A stretch of DNA of 14,517 nucleotides from Alphaproteobacteria bacterium (GTDB lineage: Bacteria > Pseudomonadota > Alphaproteobacteria > Rhizobiales > Rhizobiaceae), in NCBI GenBank assembly GCA_030428345.1, contig JAUIBM010000019.1, positions 1-14,517 on the forward strand. Direction: 5' to 3'. Numbering within the stretch: position 1 is the stretch's first letter; each line of letters opens with the position of its first letter. The position numbers were made by a program, and so were the translations under genes. Below are positions 6,710 through 13,339 of this stretch, one piece after another. The notes under the pieces are model-generated. The model was not told where the DNA came from. It saw only the letters and a list, made by a program, of their open reading frames with translations, and ran no database searches.

Positions 6710-8248
6710 ATGTCCGACGAACACGACACGCCGCTTGCAGTGACCAAAGCCAATGTTCGCATGTTCGCGCCCGACGGGACGCCGCCGCCGGACGCTCCCG
6801 AATGGATCTGGGGATATGACCACCCCTACCTGCACGGCGCCTTCGCGCCGACCAATGTCGAGTATGACGCCGATGACCTGGAGGTCGAGGGAGAAATCCC
6901 CGCCGATCTGTGCGGCGCCTATGTGATGAACGGCCCCTCGCAGCGCTTCGAGCCGGTCAACAGCAAGTATCATTATTACGACGGCGACGCGCAGTTCCGG
7001 GCGATCTATTTCCGGGACGGCAAGGCCAGCTTCCGCCAGAGATGGCTGCGCAACGGCGCGTTCGTGGTGGAGGAGAAGGCCGGCAAGGCGATCTGGCCGG
7101 GCATCGCCGGACCCTATGATTTCCGCCTGCCGGGCTCACCGATCAAGGATGTCTCCAACACCGACGTGATCTTCTACAACGGCAAATTGCTGTCGCTCTG
7201 GCACATGGCGGGCGACCCCTACAGCGTCGATCCGCTGACGCTGGAAACCCTCGGCCGCGAGAATCTGGGTGGAAGCCTGACGCACAGCATCTCGGCGCAT
7301 TCCAAGACAGACCCGCATACCGGCAATCTGTTCTTCTTCAACTACCAGGACAAGCCGCCATACATGAGCTACGGCATGGCCGACGCCCAGGGCAATCTGA
7401 AGTTCGACATTCCGATCGACCTGGCGGGGCCGCGTTCGCCGCACGACATGGGCCTGACCGAGAATTACGCGATCCTGCACGACCTGCCCTTCTATCACGA
7501 TGTCGACGTCCTCAAGCGGCATGGGCGCAGGGTGATGGGCTTCCACCGCGACCAGCCGGCGCGCTTCGGCCTGATCGACCGTTACGGGCGCAGCAGCAAG
7601 GTGCAGTGGTTCGAGGCCGAGCCTTGCTACATCCTGCATATCTCCAACAGCTGGGAAGAAGGCGAATGGGTTCACATGCTGGGTTGCCGGCAGGAAGACC
7701 CGATGCCCCAGAAGGACGGCCGCGACCACCATCTGGCGTCGATGATGGCCTATCGCCGACGCAGCCACGTCATGTATCGCTGGTCGTTCAACACGCGCAC
7801 GGGCGAGACCCGCGAATCGATGATCGACGACGCCAATACCGAGTTCCCCACCGTCAATACCGCGATGCTCGGCCGCAAGACCCGCTACAGCTTCAACCAG
7901 ATCATCCCGACGGCAAGCGAGGGTTCGCTGGAGGGCCGTTGCCAGACCTTCAACGGCATGATGCGCTACGACATGGAAACCGGGCAGACCCAGCGATACG
8001 ACTATGGCGCGGGCGTCTATGGCTCGGAAGCGCCAGTGGCGGCCGCGCGCGGCTCAGGCACCGACGGGGCGGAGACCCGCTCCTACCCGGTCCTGTTCAC
8101 CACCGACAGCAATGACTGGCGCTCCTACTGCCTGATTTTCGATGCGGCCGACATCACCCGACCCATCGCCCGGGTGAAGATTCCGCGCCGCATTTCCATC
8201 GGATTCCACACGACCTGGGTGGACGGCGACGAACTTTGGGCCGCCTGA
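6710..8248 (+). CDS. Carotenoid oxygenase-family dioxygenase (lignostilbene/stilbene-cleaving type)
   Basis: A 512-residue beta-propeller non-heme iron dioxygenase of the carotenoid oxygenase (RPE65/CCO) family, which splits a conjugated C=C bond with O2 into two carbonyl products. The four iron-ligand histidines can be placed as His197 (SISAHSKTDP), His245 (RSPHDMGLTENY), His310 (CYILHISNSWEEG) and His500 (IGFHTTWVDGDELW). Their spacing (48, 65 and 190) is close to that of bacterial stilbene dioxygenases as I recall them. N-terminal LCGAYVMNGPSQRFEP and HYYDGDAQ are also family hallmarks. There is no signal peptide. ATG codons occur at 6704 and 6710; GGGAG touches the first and is six bases from the second, so 6710 is chosen. 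It is divergent from the hydrolase operon and followed by two regulators and a thioesterase. The substrate may be a stilbenoid, phenylpropenoid or apocarotenoid. Confidence 0.92.
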   Translation: MSDEHDTPLAVTKANVRMFAPDGTPPPDAPEWIWGYDHPYLHGAFAPTNVEYDADDLEVEGEIPADLCGAYVMNGPSQRFEPVNSKYHYYDGDAQFRAIYFRDGKASFRQRWLRNGAFVVEEKAGKAIWPGIAGPYDFRLPGSPIKDVSNTDVIFYNGKLLSLWHMAGDPYSVDPLTLETLGRENLGGSLTHSISAHSKTDPHTGNLFFFNYQDKPPYMSYGMADAQGNLKFDIPIDLAGPRSPHDMGLTENYAILHDLPFYHDVDVLKRHGRRVMGFHRDQPARFGLIDRYGRSSKVQWFEAEPCYILHISNSWEEGEWVHMLGCRQEDPMPQKDGRDHHLASMMAYRRRSHVMYRWSFNTRTGETRESMIDDANTEFPTVNTAMLGRKTRYSFNQIIPTASEGSLEGRCQTFNGMMRYDMETGQTQRYDYGAGVYGSEAPVAAARGSGTDGAETRSYPVLFTTDSNDWRSYCLIFDAADITRPIARVKIPRRISIGFHTTWVDGDELWAA

Positions 8249-8288
8249 GGCGCACTGAGCGACATTGCAAATCCCGACGTTCAACGCC

Positions 8289-8323
8289 AAACCTGTTGTC
8301 ATGACTGTGCAAGCCATGACAAC
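8289..8323. promoter_or_regulatory. Inverted repeat over the start of the HxlR-like gene, candidate operator
   Basis: GTTGTCATG (8295-8303) and CATGACAAC (8315-8323) are exact reverse complements with 11 bases between, giving a 20-base centre-to-centre spacing (two helical turns). The left arm overlaps AAACCTGTT (8289-8297), the inverse of the AACAGGTTT seen in the divergent promoter. The repeat covers both ATG candidates, so a bound regulator could block this gene directly; autoregulation is plausible. Confidence 0.45.
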
Positions 8324-9245
8324 GGAAGGCGAAAAGCCGGCCCCGATAACCTCGCTGCGGCGGGCGCTGGCGGTGCTCGGCGATCCGTGGACCATGCTGA
8401 TCCTGAAAGAAGCCTATAATGGCGTGCGCAGGTTCGGCGTCTTCCAGCGCAATCTCAACATCCCCAAGCAGACGCTGTCGCTGCGGCTCTCGGAACTCTG
8501 CCGGCAGCAAATGCTTTACCGGCAATATCTGAACGCCAATGCCGGGACGATCCTCTATTTCCCGACCGCCAAGACCTATGACCTGCAGGAGGCGATGTAT
8601 TCGATCTGGCTGTGGCACCGGGCCAATCCCTCGCCCGTCGATCCGCTGCCCTTCGACCTGATCCACGTATCCTGCGGCAAGCTGCTCAGGGCCGCCTATT
8701 GCTGCACCCATTGCGGCGAGCCGGCGACCCGCGAAAGCGTGACGGCGCGGCCAACCCCCAGCGGGCAGCAGGAGGAAGCGCGCCAGCGGCTGGCCCGACG
8801 CAACGATGCCGCGATCACCGCGGCGCTTGAAAGCCCGAACACGCCGATCGCCGCCTCCCTGATCGGGGACATTCCCTGCAACGAGGTGCTCTATCGCCTG
8901 TTCCAGGGGCCGCAGCACCTGCTCGCGCTCGCGCGCGAACTGGAACTCGGCCAGGCGGTGCTGCGGGACCGGCTGAACAAGCTGATCGCGCTGGAACTGG
9001 TGCACGAGGAGAAGCAGGGCCGCCTGGCGGTGTTTTCGGTGCTGCCGAGGGCCGAGCATTTCTATCCCCTGCTACTCAGCCTCGCCGCCTGGGGCGACCG
9101 CTGGTGCAACGACAGCGAACCGCCGCCCGAGATCCGGATTCACGACTGCGGAAAGCTGCTGAAGGCGCGGTTTCGCTGCGCCGATTGCGGCGGATGGGCC
9201 GGGCGCGGCACGATCCGCTTCGAACCAAGGGCGCGGTCCGCATGA
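8301..9245 (+). CDS. Tandem-duplicated HxlR-like transcriptional regulator with twin cysteine clusters
   Basis: A 314-residue product containing two HxlR-like units. Unit 1 (about residues 18-150) has a typical HxlR winged helix (LRRALAVLGDPWTMLILKEA, then PKQTLSLRLSELCRQ) and ends in H122-V-S-C125-GKLLRAAYC-C135-TH-C138-G. Unit 2 (about 183-310) has a diverged winged helix (GDIPCNEVLYRLFQG, then RDRLNKLIALELVHEE) and ends in H281-D-C283-GKLLKARFR-C293-AD-C296-G. The shared CGKLL[KR]A-x3-CxxCG pattern looks like a small zinc-binding knuckle. Ordinary HxlR proteins are about 110-150 residues and act as dimers, so this resembles a covalent pseudo-dimer. The start is uncertain: TTG 8265, ATG 8301 or ATG 8316 are all open, none with a good ribosome site. 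Its stop overlaps the IclR start as ATGA. It is probably a repressor or activator of this cluster. Confidence 0.85.
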   Translation: MTVQAMTTEGEKPAPITSLRRALAVLGDPWTMLILKEAYNGVRRFGVFQRNLNIPKQTLSLRLSELCRQQMLYRQYLNANAGTILYFPTAKTYDLQEAMYSIWLWHRANPSPVDPLPFDLIHVSCGKLLRAAYCCTHCGEPATRESVTARPTPSGQQEEARQRLARRNDAAITAALESPNTPIAASLIGDIPCNEVLYRLFQGPQHLLALARELELGQAVLRDRLNKLIALELVHEEKQGRLAVFSVLPRAEHFYPLLLSLAAWGDRWCNDSEPPPEIRIHDCGKLLKARFRCADCGGWAGRGTIRFEPRARSA

Positions 9246-10042
9246 CCGAGAACCGGCCGGACCCGCTGGCGCAATATGACGACGACCCGAAATTCGTCAC
9301 GGCGCTGGCGCGCGGCCTTTCCATACTGGGCGCGTTCCGCAGGGCGAACACGACGCTGGGCAACCAGGCCTTAGCGGAGAAGACCGGGCTGCCCAAGGCG
9401 ACGGTCTCGCGCCTCACCTACACGCTGTGCAAGCTCGGCTATCTGGTGCAGACCGATCCGGGAGGGGAATATCGCCTGACCACGGGCGTCATGACGCTCG
9501 GCTTCGGCGCGATCGCGGCGACCGGCCTGCACGAACGCGCCATGATCGAAATGACCGAGTTGTGCCGGGGCGACAACGCCAATGTCACGGCCGGGCTGGG
9601 CGAGCGACATCACCTTTCCATGGTCTATGTGGCGACCTACAAGCGCGAGGAGGCGCTGGCGCTCAGCTTCACGCTCGGCGGCAAGGTCCCGCTCTTCTCC
9701 TCGGCCCTGGGGCGGGCCTGCCTGATGGCGCTGAGCTCCGAGCGGCAGGAGGAACTTCTGGAGCAGGCGCGCTCCCTCGCGCCCGAAACGGTGCGCGGGC
9801 AATTGGACGGATGGCTGGAAAAGGCCCGCAGCGACTACGCCCGGTATGGCTTCTGCACGTCATTCGGCGAATGGCGCAAGGAGATCAACGGCATTGCCGC
9901 GCCGCTGCTCTTCAGCGACCCCCGGCGCAATCTGGCGCTCAATGTGGGCGGCTTCAATTTCTTCAATCCACCCGACGACCTGATCCACAAATATGGCGAA
10001 CGGCTGCTGCTGGCCGCCTCGAACCTCAGTCTGCAACCCTGA
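9242..10042 (+). CDS. IclR-family transcriptional regulator
   Basis: A 266-residue protein with the IclR layout. An N-terminal winged helix (about residues 17-80) runs from KFVTALARGLSILGAF to KTGLPKATVSRLTYTLCKLGYL and EYRLTTGVMTLGFG. The C-terminal ligand-binding domain (about 95-262) includes GKVPLFSSALGRACLMAL and the YGFCTSFGEWRKEINGIAAPL signature. IclR regulators often control aromatic-acid catabolism and bind small acids. The ATG at 9242 overlaps the stop of the upstream HxlR-like gene (ATGA); the frame is open from 9104, but that part is an antisense-like arginine-rich extension. A matching palindrome in the divergent promoter (6542-6556) is a candidate target. Length and domains are normal. 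Confidence 0.93.
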   Translation: MTENRPDPLAQYDDDPKFVTALARGLSILGAFRRANTTLGNQALAEKTGLPKATVSRLTYTLCKLGYLVQTDPGGEYRLTTGVMTLGFGAIAATGLHERAMIEMTELCRGDNANVTAGLGERHHLSMVYVATYKREEALALSFTLGGKVPLFSSALGRACLMALSSERQEELLEQARSLAPETVRGQLDGWLEKARSDYARYGFCTSFGEWRKEINGIAAPLLFSDPRRNLALNVGGFNFFNPPDDLIHKYGERLLLAASNLSLQP

Positions 10043-10056
10043 CCGTGACGAAAACC

Positions 10057-10479
10057 ATGACCCTTAGCGATGCCGCCGCCGCGCGGTTCAAGACCGCCTA
10101 CCCGTTCCAGGAACTTGTCGGCTTCCGCAAGACCGAATTCGGCGACGGCTTTTCCCGATTCGAGCTGCAACTGGCGCCGGAGCACATGAACCGCGCCGGC
10201 ATTCCCCATGGCGGGGTCTATGCCTCGATGCTGGATTCGGCGCTGGGCAGCGCCGGCTGCTATATCGGCGAGGACAATGATTTTCGCGCGGCCGTAACGC
10301 TCAACCTGAACATTTCCTTCATCGCTGCCCCAAAGGGCAAGACCCTGTTCGCGCAAGCCCGCACCGTGGGCGGCGGGCGCAGCGTCTATTTCGCGGAAGG
10401 GGAAATCACGGACGAGAAAAACACGCTGATCGCGCGGGCGAGCGGAACATTCAAATATCTCTCGCCCCGGCAGGGATAG
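10057..10479 (+). CDS. PaaI-type hotdog thioesterase
   Basis: A 140-residue single-hotdog protein of the PaaI/4HBT thioesterase family, expected to hydrolyse an acyl- or aryl-CoA. The signature is NRAGIPHGGVYASMLDSALG at residues 45-64, with HGG at 51-53 and Asp60 in the position of the family's catalytic acid. The rest, TLNLNISFIAAPKGKTLFAQARTVGGGRSVYFAEGEI, is the normal beta-sheet core, split over about residues 81-117. The ATG at 10057 is chosen. A GTG at 10045, two bases after the IclR stop, would add four residues, and neither has a strong ribosome site. It is the last gene of the rightward group and ends only 23 bases from the convergent pheA stop. It may release free acid from a pathway CoA ester or rescue trapped CoA. 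Confidence 0.88.
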   Translation: MTLSDAAAARFKTAYPFQELVGFRKTEFGDGFSRFELQLAPEHMNRAGIPHGGVYASMLDSALGSAGCYIGEDNDFRAAVTLNLNISFIAAPKGKTLFAQARTVGGGRSVYFAEGEITDEKNTLIARASGTFKYLSPRQG

Positions 10480-10502
10480 GCGACAGGTATAGCCGGCCCG
10501 CG

Positions 10503-11378
10503 CTATTCGTCCGCGCCCAGCGCCTCGCGTTCGGCCTCGCGGAACGGATGGGCCGGGTAGACCCCGACAATGCGCATGTCGCGCGAGAAGAAGCGCAGTT
10601 CCTCCAGCGCCCGGCGCACCGGCGCGTCTTCCGGATGCCCCTCGATGTCGGCGTAGAACTGCGTGGCGTAGAAGCTGCCGCCAAGCTGATAGCTCTCCAG
10701 CTTGGTCATGTTGACGCCATTGGTGGCGAATCCGCCCGTCGCCTTGTAGAGCGCGGCGGGGATGTTGCGCACCCGGAACACGAAGGTCGTCATCACCTTC
10801 GGGGTGGTGGCGTGATCGGCCCATGCCTCGGTCTTGGCGAGCACGATGAAGCGCGTGACGTTGTTCTCGGCGTCCTCGACATTTTCCATGGCTATGTCGA
10901 GGCCGTACAGCTCGGCGGCGAGCAGGGGCGCCAGCGCGGCCATGCTCGGGTCGCCCGCCTCGGCGACGATGCGCGCCGCGCCCGCCGTGTCGCCGGCCAC
11001 GACCGGCTTCCAGCCATGCTTGCGAATGACGTTTCGGCACTGGCCGAGCGCGTGGATGTGGCTGTGCACGCTCCTGATGTCGGAAAGGCTCGCGCCCTTG
11101 ACCTGCATGAGCTGAAAATGAATCGGCAAGAAATATTCATCGACAATGTGCAGCGGGGATTGCGGCAGCAGATGATGGATATCCGCAACCCGCCCCGCCA
11201 GCGTGTTCTCGATCGGGATCATGGCGAGGGCCGCCTTGCCGGTCTCCACCGCGTTGAACGCGTCCTCGAAGGTCGCGCACGGCAGCGGCTCCATGTCGGG
11301 ATACATGTTGCGGCAGGCGGTGTCGGAATTGGCGCCCGGCTCGCCCTGAAATGCGATCAGTGGTTTCGTCGCGGTCAT
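10503..11378 (-). CDS. pheA: Prephenate dehydratase (monofunctional)
   Basis: A 291-residue prephenate dehydratase, which turns prephenate into phenylpyruvate in phenylalanine synthesis. The catalytic domain shows AFQGEPGANSD (residues 9-19), MIPIENTLAGRV (53-64) and the ENNVTRF motif (171-177) with its essential Thr-Arg-Phe. A C-terminal ACT domain (about 195-280) carries KLESYQLGGSFYATQFYADI in place of the enteric ESRP motif, so the feedback-binding residues differ while the fold looks intact. There is no chorismate mutase domain. The ATG at 11378 overlaps the kdsB stop as ATGA and has GGAGAGAG seven bases upstream. This housekeeping gene is cotranscribed with kdsB. Confidence 0.95.
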   Translation of the reverse strand: MTATKPLIAFQGEPGANSDTACRNMYPDMEPLPCATFEDAFNAVETGKAALAMIPIENTLAGRVADIHHLLPQSPLHIVDEYFLPIHFQLMQVKGASLSDIRSVHSHIHALGQCRNVIRKHGWKPVVAGDTAGAARIVAEAGDPSMAALAPLLAAELYGLDIAMENVEDAENNVTRFIVLAKTEAWADHATTPKVMTTFVFRVRNIPAALYKATGGFATNGVNMTKLESYQLGGSFYATQFYADIEGHPEDAPVRRALEELRFFSRDMRIVGVYPAHPFREAEREALGADE

Positions 11379-12172
11379 GCGAGGCTCTCTCCGCCCGCAA
11401 GCATGGCGCGGGCCTTCTCCAGATCATGCGGCGTATCGACCCCCAGCGGCACCGTGTCAACCAGGGCGACATCGATGCGCAGGCCGGCTTCGAGCGCGCG
11501 CAATTGCTCGAGACGCTCGCGCTTTTCGAGCGGCGACACCGGCAGGGAAACGAATCGCTGCAGCGCCTCGCGCCGATAGGAATAAAGACCGATGTGGTGA
11601 TAGAGCGGCCCCTCGCCCCACGGCGCCGTGGCGCGGGTGAAATACAGCGCGCGCAGCAGGCCCGGCGCAAGGGGCGATCCTATTACCTTGACTACGTTCG
11701 GGTTTTCGCGCTCGTCCGGATCTCGTATCTCCGCCGCCAGGGTGGCGATATCCGCCTGCCCGTCGCGAACCGGCGCAAGGCTGGCGACGATCAGCGCGGG
11801 CTCGATGGTCGGCAAATCGCCCTGGACATTGACGATGTAGCGGGCGTTGCGATCCGGATCGATCGCCTCGAGCGCCTCCCAGATGCGATCGGAGCCCGAC
11901 TGGTGATCGGCCCGCGTCATCACCGCCTCGCCGCCATGGGCGGTGACGGCGTCGGCCACGGCCTGCGTATCGGTTGCGACGACGACACGACCGATCTTCG
12001 CCTCGAGCGCGCGGCGCATGACCTGGACGATCATCGGCACGCCGGCAATCTCGGCGAGCGGCTTCCCCGGCAGACGGGTCGAGGCCATGCGGGCCGGAAT
12101 GAGTACGAGAACCTGGGAGGCGGAAATCGGCGAGGCGGGTTCCCGGGAAACGGGCGTCGGGGAGGCGGGCAT
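11375..12172 (-). CDS. kdsB: 3-deoxy-manno-octulosonate cytidylyltransferase (CMP-KDO synthetase)
   Basis: A 265-residue enzyme that joins KDO to CTP, giving CMP-KDO for the lipopolysaccharide inner core, so the organism is Gram-negative. Motifs are clear: IPARMASTRLPGKPL (residues 25-39), DHQSGSDRIWEA (89-100), NVQGDLPTIEP (115-125), HHIGLYSYR (192-200), LEQLRALEAG (221-230) and GVDTPHDLEKAR (244-255). The N-terminus is about 15 residues longer than the E. coli enzyme and rich in Pro/Ser/Ala, with no closer in-frame start. No ribosome site is obvious before the ATG at 12172. The frame stays open upstream to 12493, but that would run through the divergent promoter and the cytochrome gene, so it is rejected. 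It is followed by overlapping pheA. Confidence 0.95.
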   Translation of the reverse strand: MPASPTPVSREPASPISASQVLVLIPARMASTRLPGKPLAEIAGVPMIVQVMRRALEAKIGRVVVATDTQAVADAVTAHGGEAVMTRADHQSGSDRIWEALEAIDPDRNARYIVNVQGDLPTIEPALIVASLAPVRDGQADIATLAAEIRDPDERENPNVVKVIGSPLAPGLLRALYFTRATAPWGEGPLYHHIGLYSYRREALQRFVSLPVSPLEKRERLEQLRALEAGLRIDVALVDTVPLGVDTPHDLEKARAMLAGGESLA

Positions 12173-12226
12173 GGCGTACTGTTGCGTCGTTACTACAATC
12201 GTGTGGAAGGGCCAGCAGAATGGGCG

Positions 12227-12256
12227 ACAATGGTCAACGCAAATGGCAGGTGTCAA
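12227..12256 (-). promoter_or_regulatory. Candidate promoter of kdsB-pheA
   Basis: On the minus strand a perfect -35 hexamer TTGACA (12251-12256) is followed after 18 bases by CATTGT (12227-12232), a 3 of 6 match to the -10. The leader would be about 50 bases. The rest of the 247-base divergent region (12173-12419) holds no further clear element; TTGATC at 12267-12272 on the plus strand is a possible but unsupported -35 for the cytochrome gene. Confidence 0.3.
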
Positions 12257-12419
12257 AACGTCCCACTTGATCAACCCATACAGTCGTTGTAACGCAACCG
12301 CAAACCAATAGTGGGCGGCGGGGCTCTCCCACGAGAAACGGGCGCGAAGCGGTCCGTGCGGTTCGCATGCCGGGCGGGGCGCCGGCGGCGGATTTGGCAT
12401 TGCCCGGGGAGACTGAACG

Positions 12420-13124
12420 ATGGATTCAAACCAGTTTAACAAATTCGCAATGGCGGGACTGGGAACCGTGTTCGTGCTGTTCGGTGCGAGCATCTTGTCG
12501 GAGGCGATCTTCGAGCCCGAGGCGCCGGAAACCCCCGGCTACATCATCGCCGCGGCAGAATCGAGCGACGCGAAGTCCGACGAACCCTCCGGGCCGGAAT
12601 ACGCGCCCGTGGTGCCCCTGCTGGCATCGGCCGACGCCGCCGCCGGCGAAGCGGTCTTCAAGAAATGCGCCTCCTGCCACAGCGCGGAAAAGGGCGGCCC
12701 CAACAAGGTCGGCCCCGATCTCTACGGCGTTGTCGGTCGCCCGATCGCCAGCCATGAGGGCTTCTCCTATTCGGCTGCAATGAAGGCCTTCGGTGAAGGC
12801 AAGACCTGGACATTCGAGGAACTGAACGGCTTCCTGTGGAATCCCAGGAAGCACGTGCCCGGAACCGCGATGGGTTTCGCCGGCCTGAAGAATGTCGCCG
12901 ACCGCGCCAATATCCTGGTCTGGCTGAACTCTGCGCGTTCGGACAATCCGCTCCCGATCACTGCCGAAGCACCCGCGGCGGCCCCGGCGGCGGCGGAAGC
13001 AGCCCCCGCAGAGGCGACGCCGGCAACGGACGCAGCGCCTGCAGCGGAAACGCCGGCAGCGGAGACGGCGCCTGCAACAGAGGCCCCGGCCGCAGAAACC
13101 CCGGCACAGCCGGCCGCCCAGTAA
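12420..13124 (+). CDS. cycM: Membrane-anchored class I cytochrome c (CycM-like)
   Basis: A 234-residue c-type cytochrome, anchored by an uncleaved N-terminal helix (about residues 10-31) with the heme domain in the periplasm. Heme attachment is CASCH at 83-87 and the sixth ligand is Met151 in PGTAMGFAG. GPDLYGVVGRPIASHEGFSYSAAMK, split over 98-122, matches mitochondrial-type cytochromes c552/CycM, which carry electrons to a cytochrome c oxidase. The ATG at 12420 has GGGGAG nine bases upstream. An unusual C-terminal tail (182-234) consists almost wholly of Ala, Pro, Glu and Thr and follows the heme domain, so it probably projects into the periplasm. The gene is divergent from kdsB. Confidence 0.93.
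   Translation: MDSNQFNKFAMAGLGTVFVLFGASILSEAIFEPEAPETPGYIIAAAESSDAKSDEPSGPEYAPVVPLLASADAAAGEAVFKKCASCHSAEKGGPNKVGPDLYGVVGRPIASHEGFSYSAAMKAFGEGKTWTFEELNGFLWNPRKHVPGTAMGFAGLKNVADRANILVWLNSARSDNPLPITAEAPAAAPAAAEAAPAEATPATDAAPAAETPAAETAPATEAPAAETPAQPAAQ
12963..13121 (+). repeat. Ala/Pro/Glu/Thr low-complexity tail with imperfect repeats
   Basis: The last 53 codons of the cytochrome gene encode short imperfect repeats such as AAPAAETPA and TAPATEAPAAETPA. At the DNA level GCGGAAACGCCGGC-like units recur, so the length may vary between strains by slippage. Confidence 0.7.
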
Positions 13125-13170
13125 GCTTCAGGGAAGCGAGCTCGCGAGCCACCGCTTCTCGAAAATGGAC

Positions 13171-13194
13171 ATGGCGCAAGCGGTGCGCCATTTT
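13171..13194 (+). terminator. Intrinsic terminator after the cytochrome c gene
   Basis: ATGGCGCA and TGCGCCAT form a perfect 8-base-pair stem around a five-base loop, 46 bases after the cytochrome stop, and run into TTTT. An outer pairing of AAAATGG (13162-13168) with CCATTTT (13188-13194) offers an alternative, near-symmetric form that could work in both directions. Confidence 0.6.
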
Positions 13195-13339
13195 GCCGCT
13201 ACCCGCCGAATCGGCGCGGCCGGACATTCCTTTGCGGCATCGTATTGACGCTTTGTGCCGCTTAGTTGGGCCGGCGACATTGTCTCGCCCACACATTGGA
13301 CTATCTTGACGGGCTGATTCCCACAGAGGAAGGCCCTGC

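Noticed and set aside
9104..9241. N-terminal extension of the IclR frame
   Set aside because: It lies inside the conserved C-terminal cysteine cluster of the HxlR-like gene; the ATGA overlap gives a normal IclR start.
9427..10056. Upstream part of the thioesterase frame
   Set aside because: It overlaps the IclR gene in another frame, and the added residues are low-information Arg/Gly/Ala sequence; the hotdog domain starts after 10057.
12173..12493. Upstream extension of the kdsB frame
   Set aside because: It crosses the divergent promoter region and the start of the cytochrome gene and bears no resemblance to KdsB N-termini.
13204..13216. CGCCGA-A-TCGGCG palindrome after the cytochrome terminator
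   Set aside because: Short and expected by chance in GC-rich DNA; no promoter element or second copy supports it.
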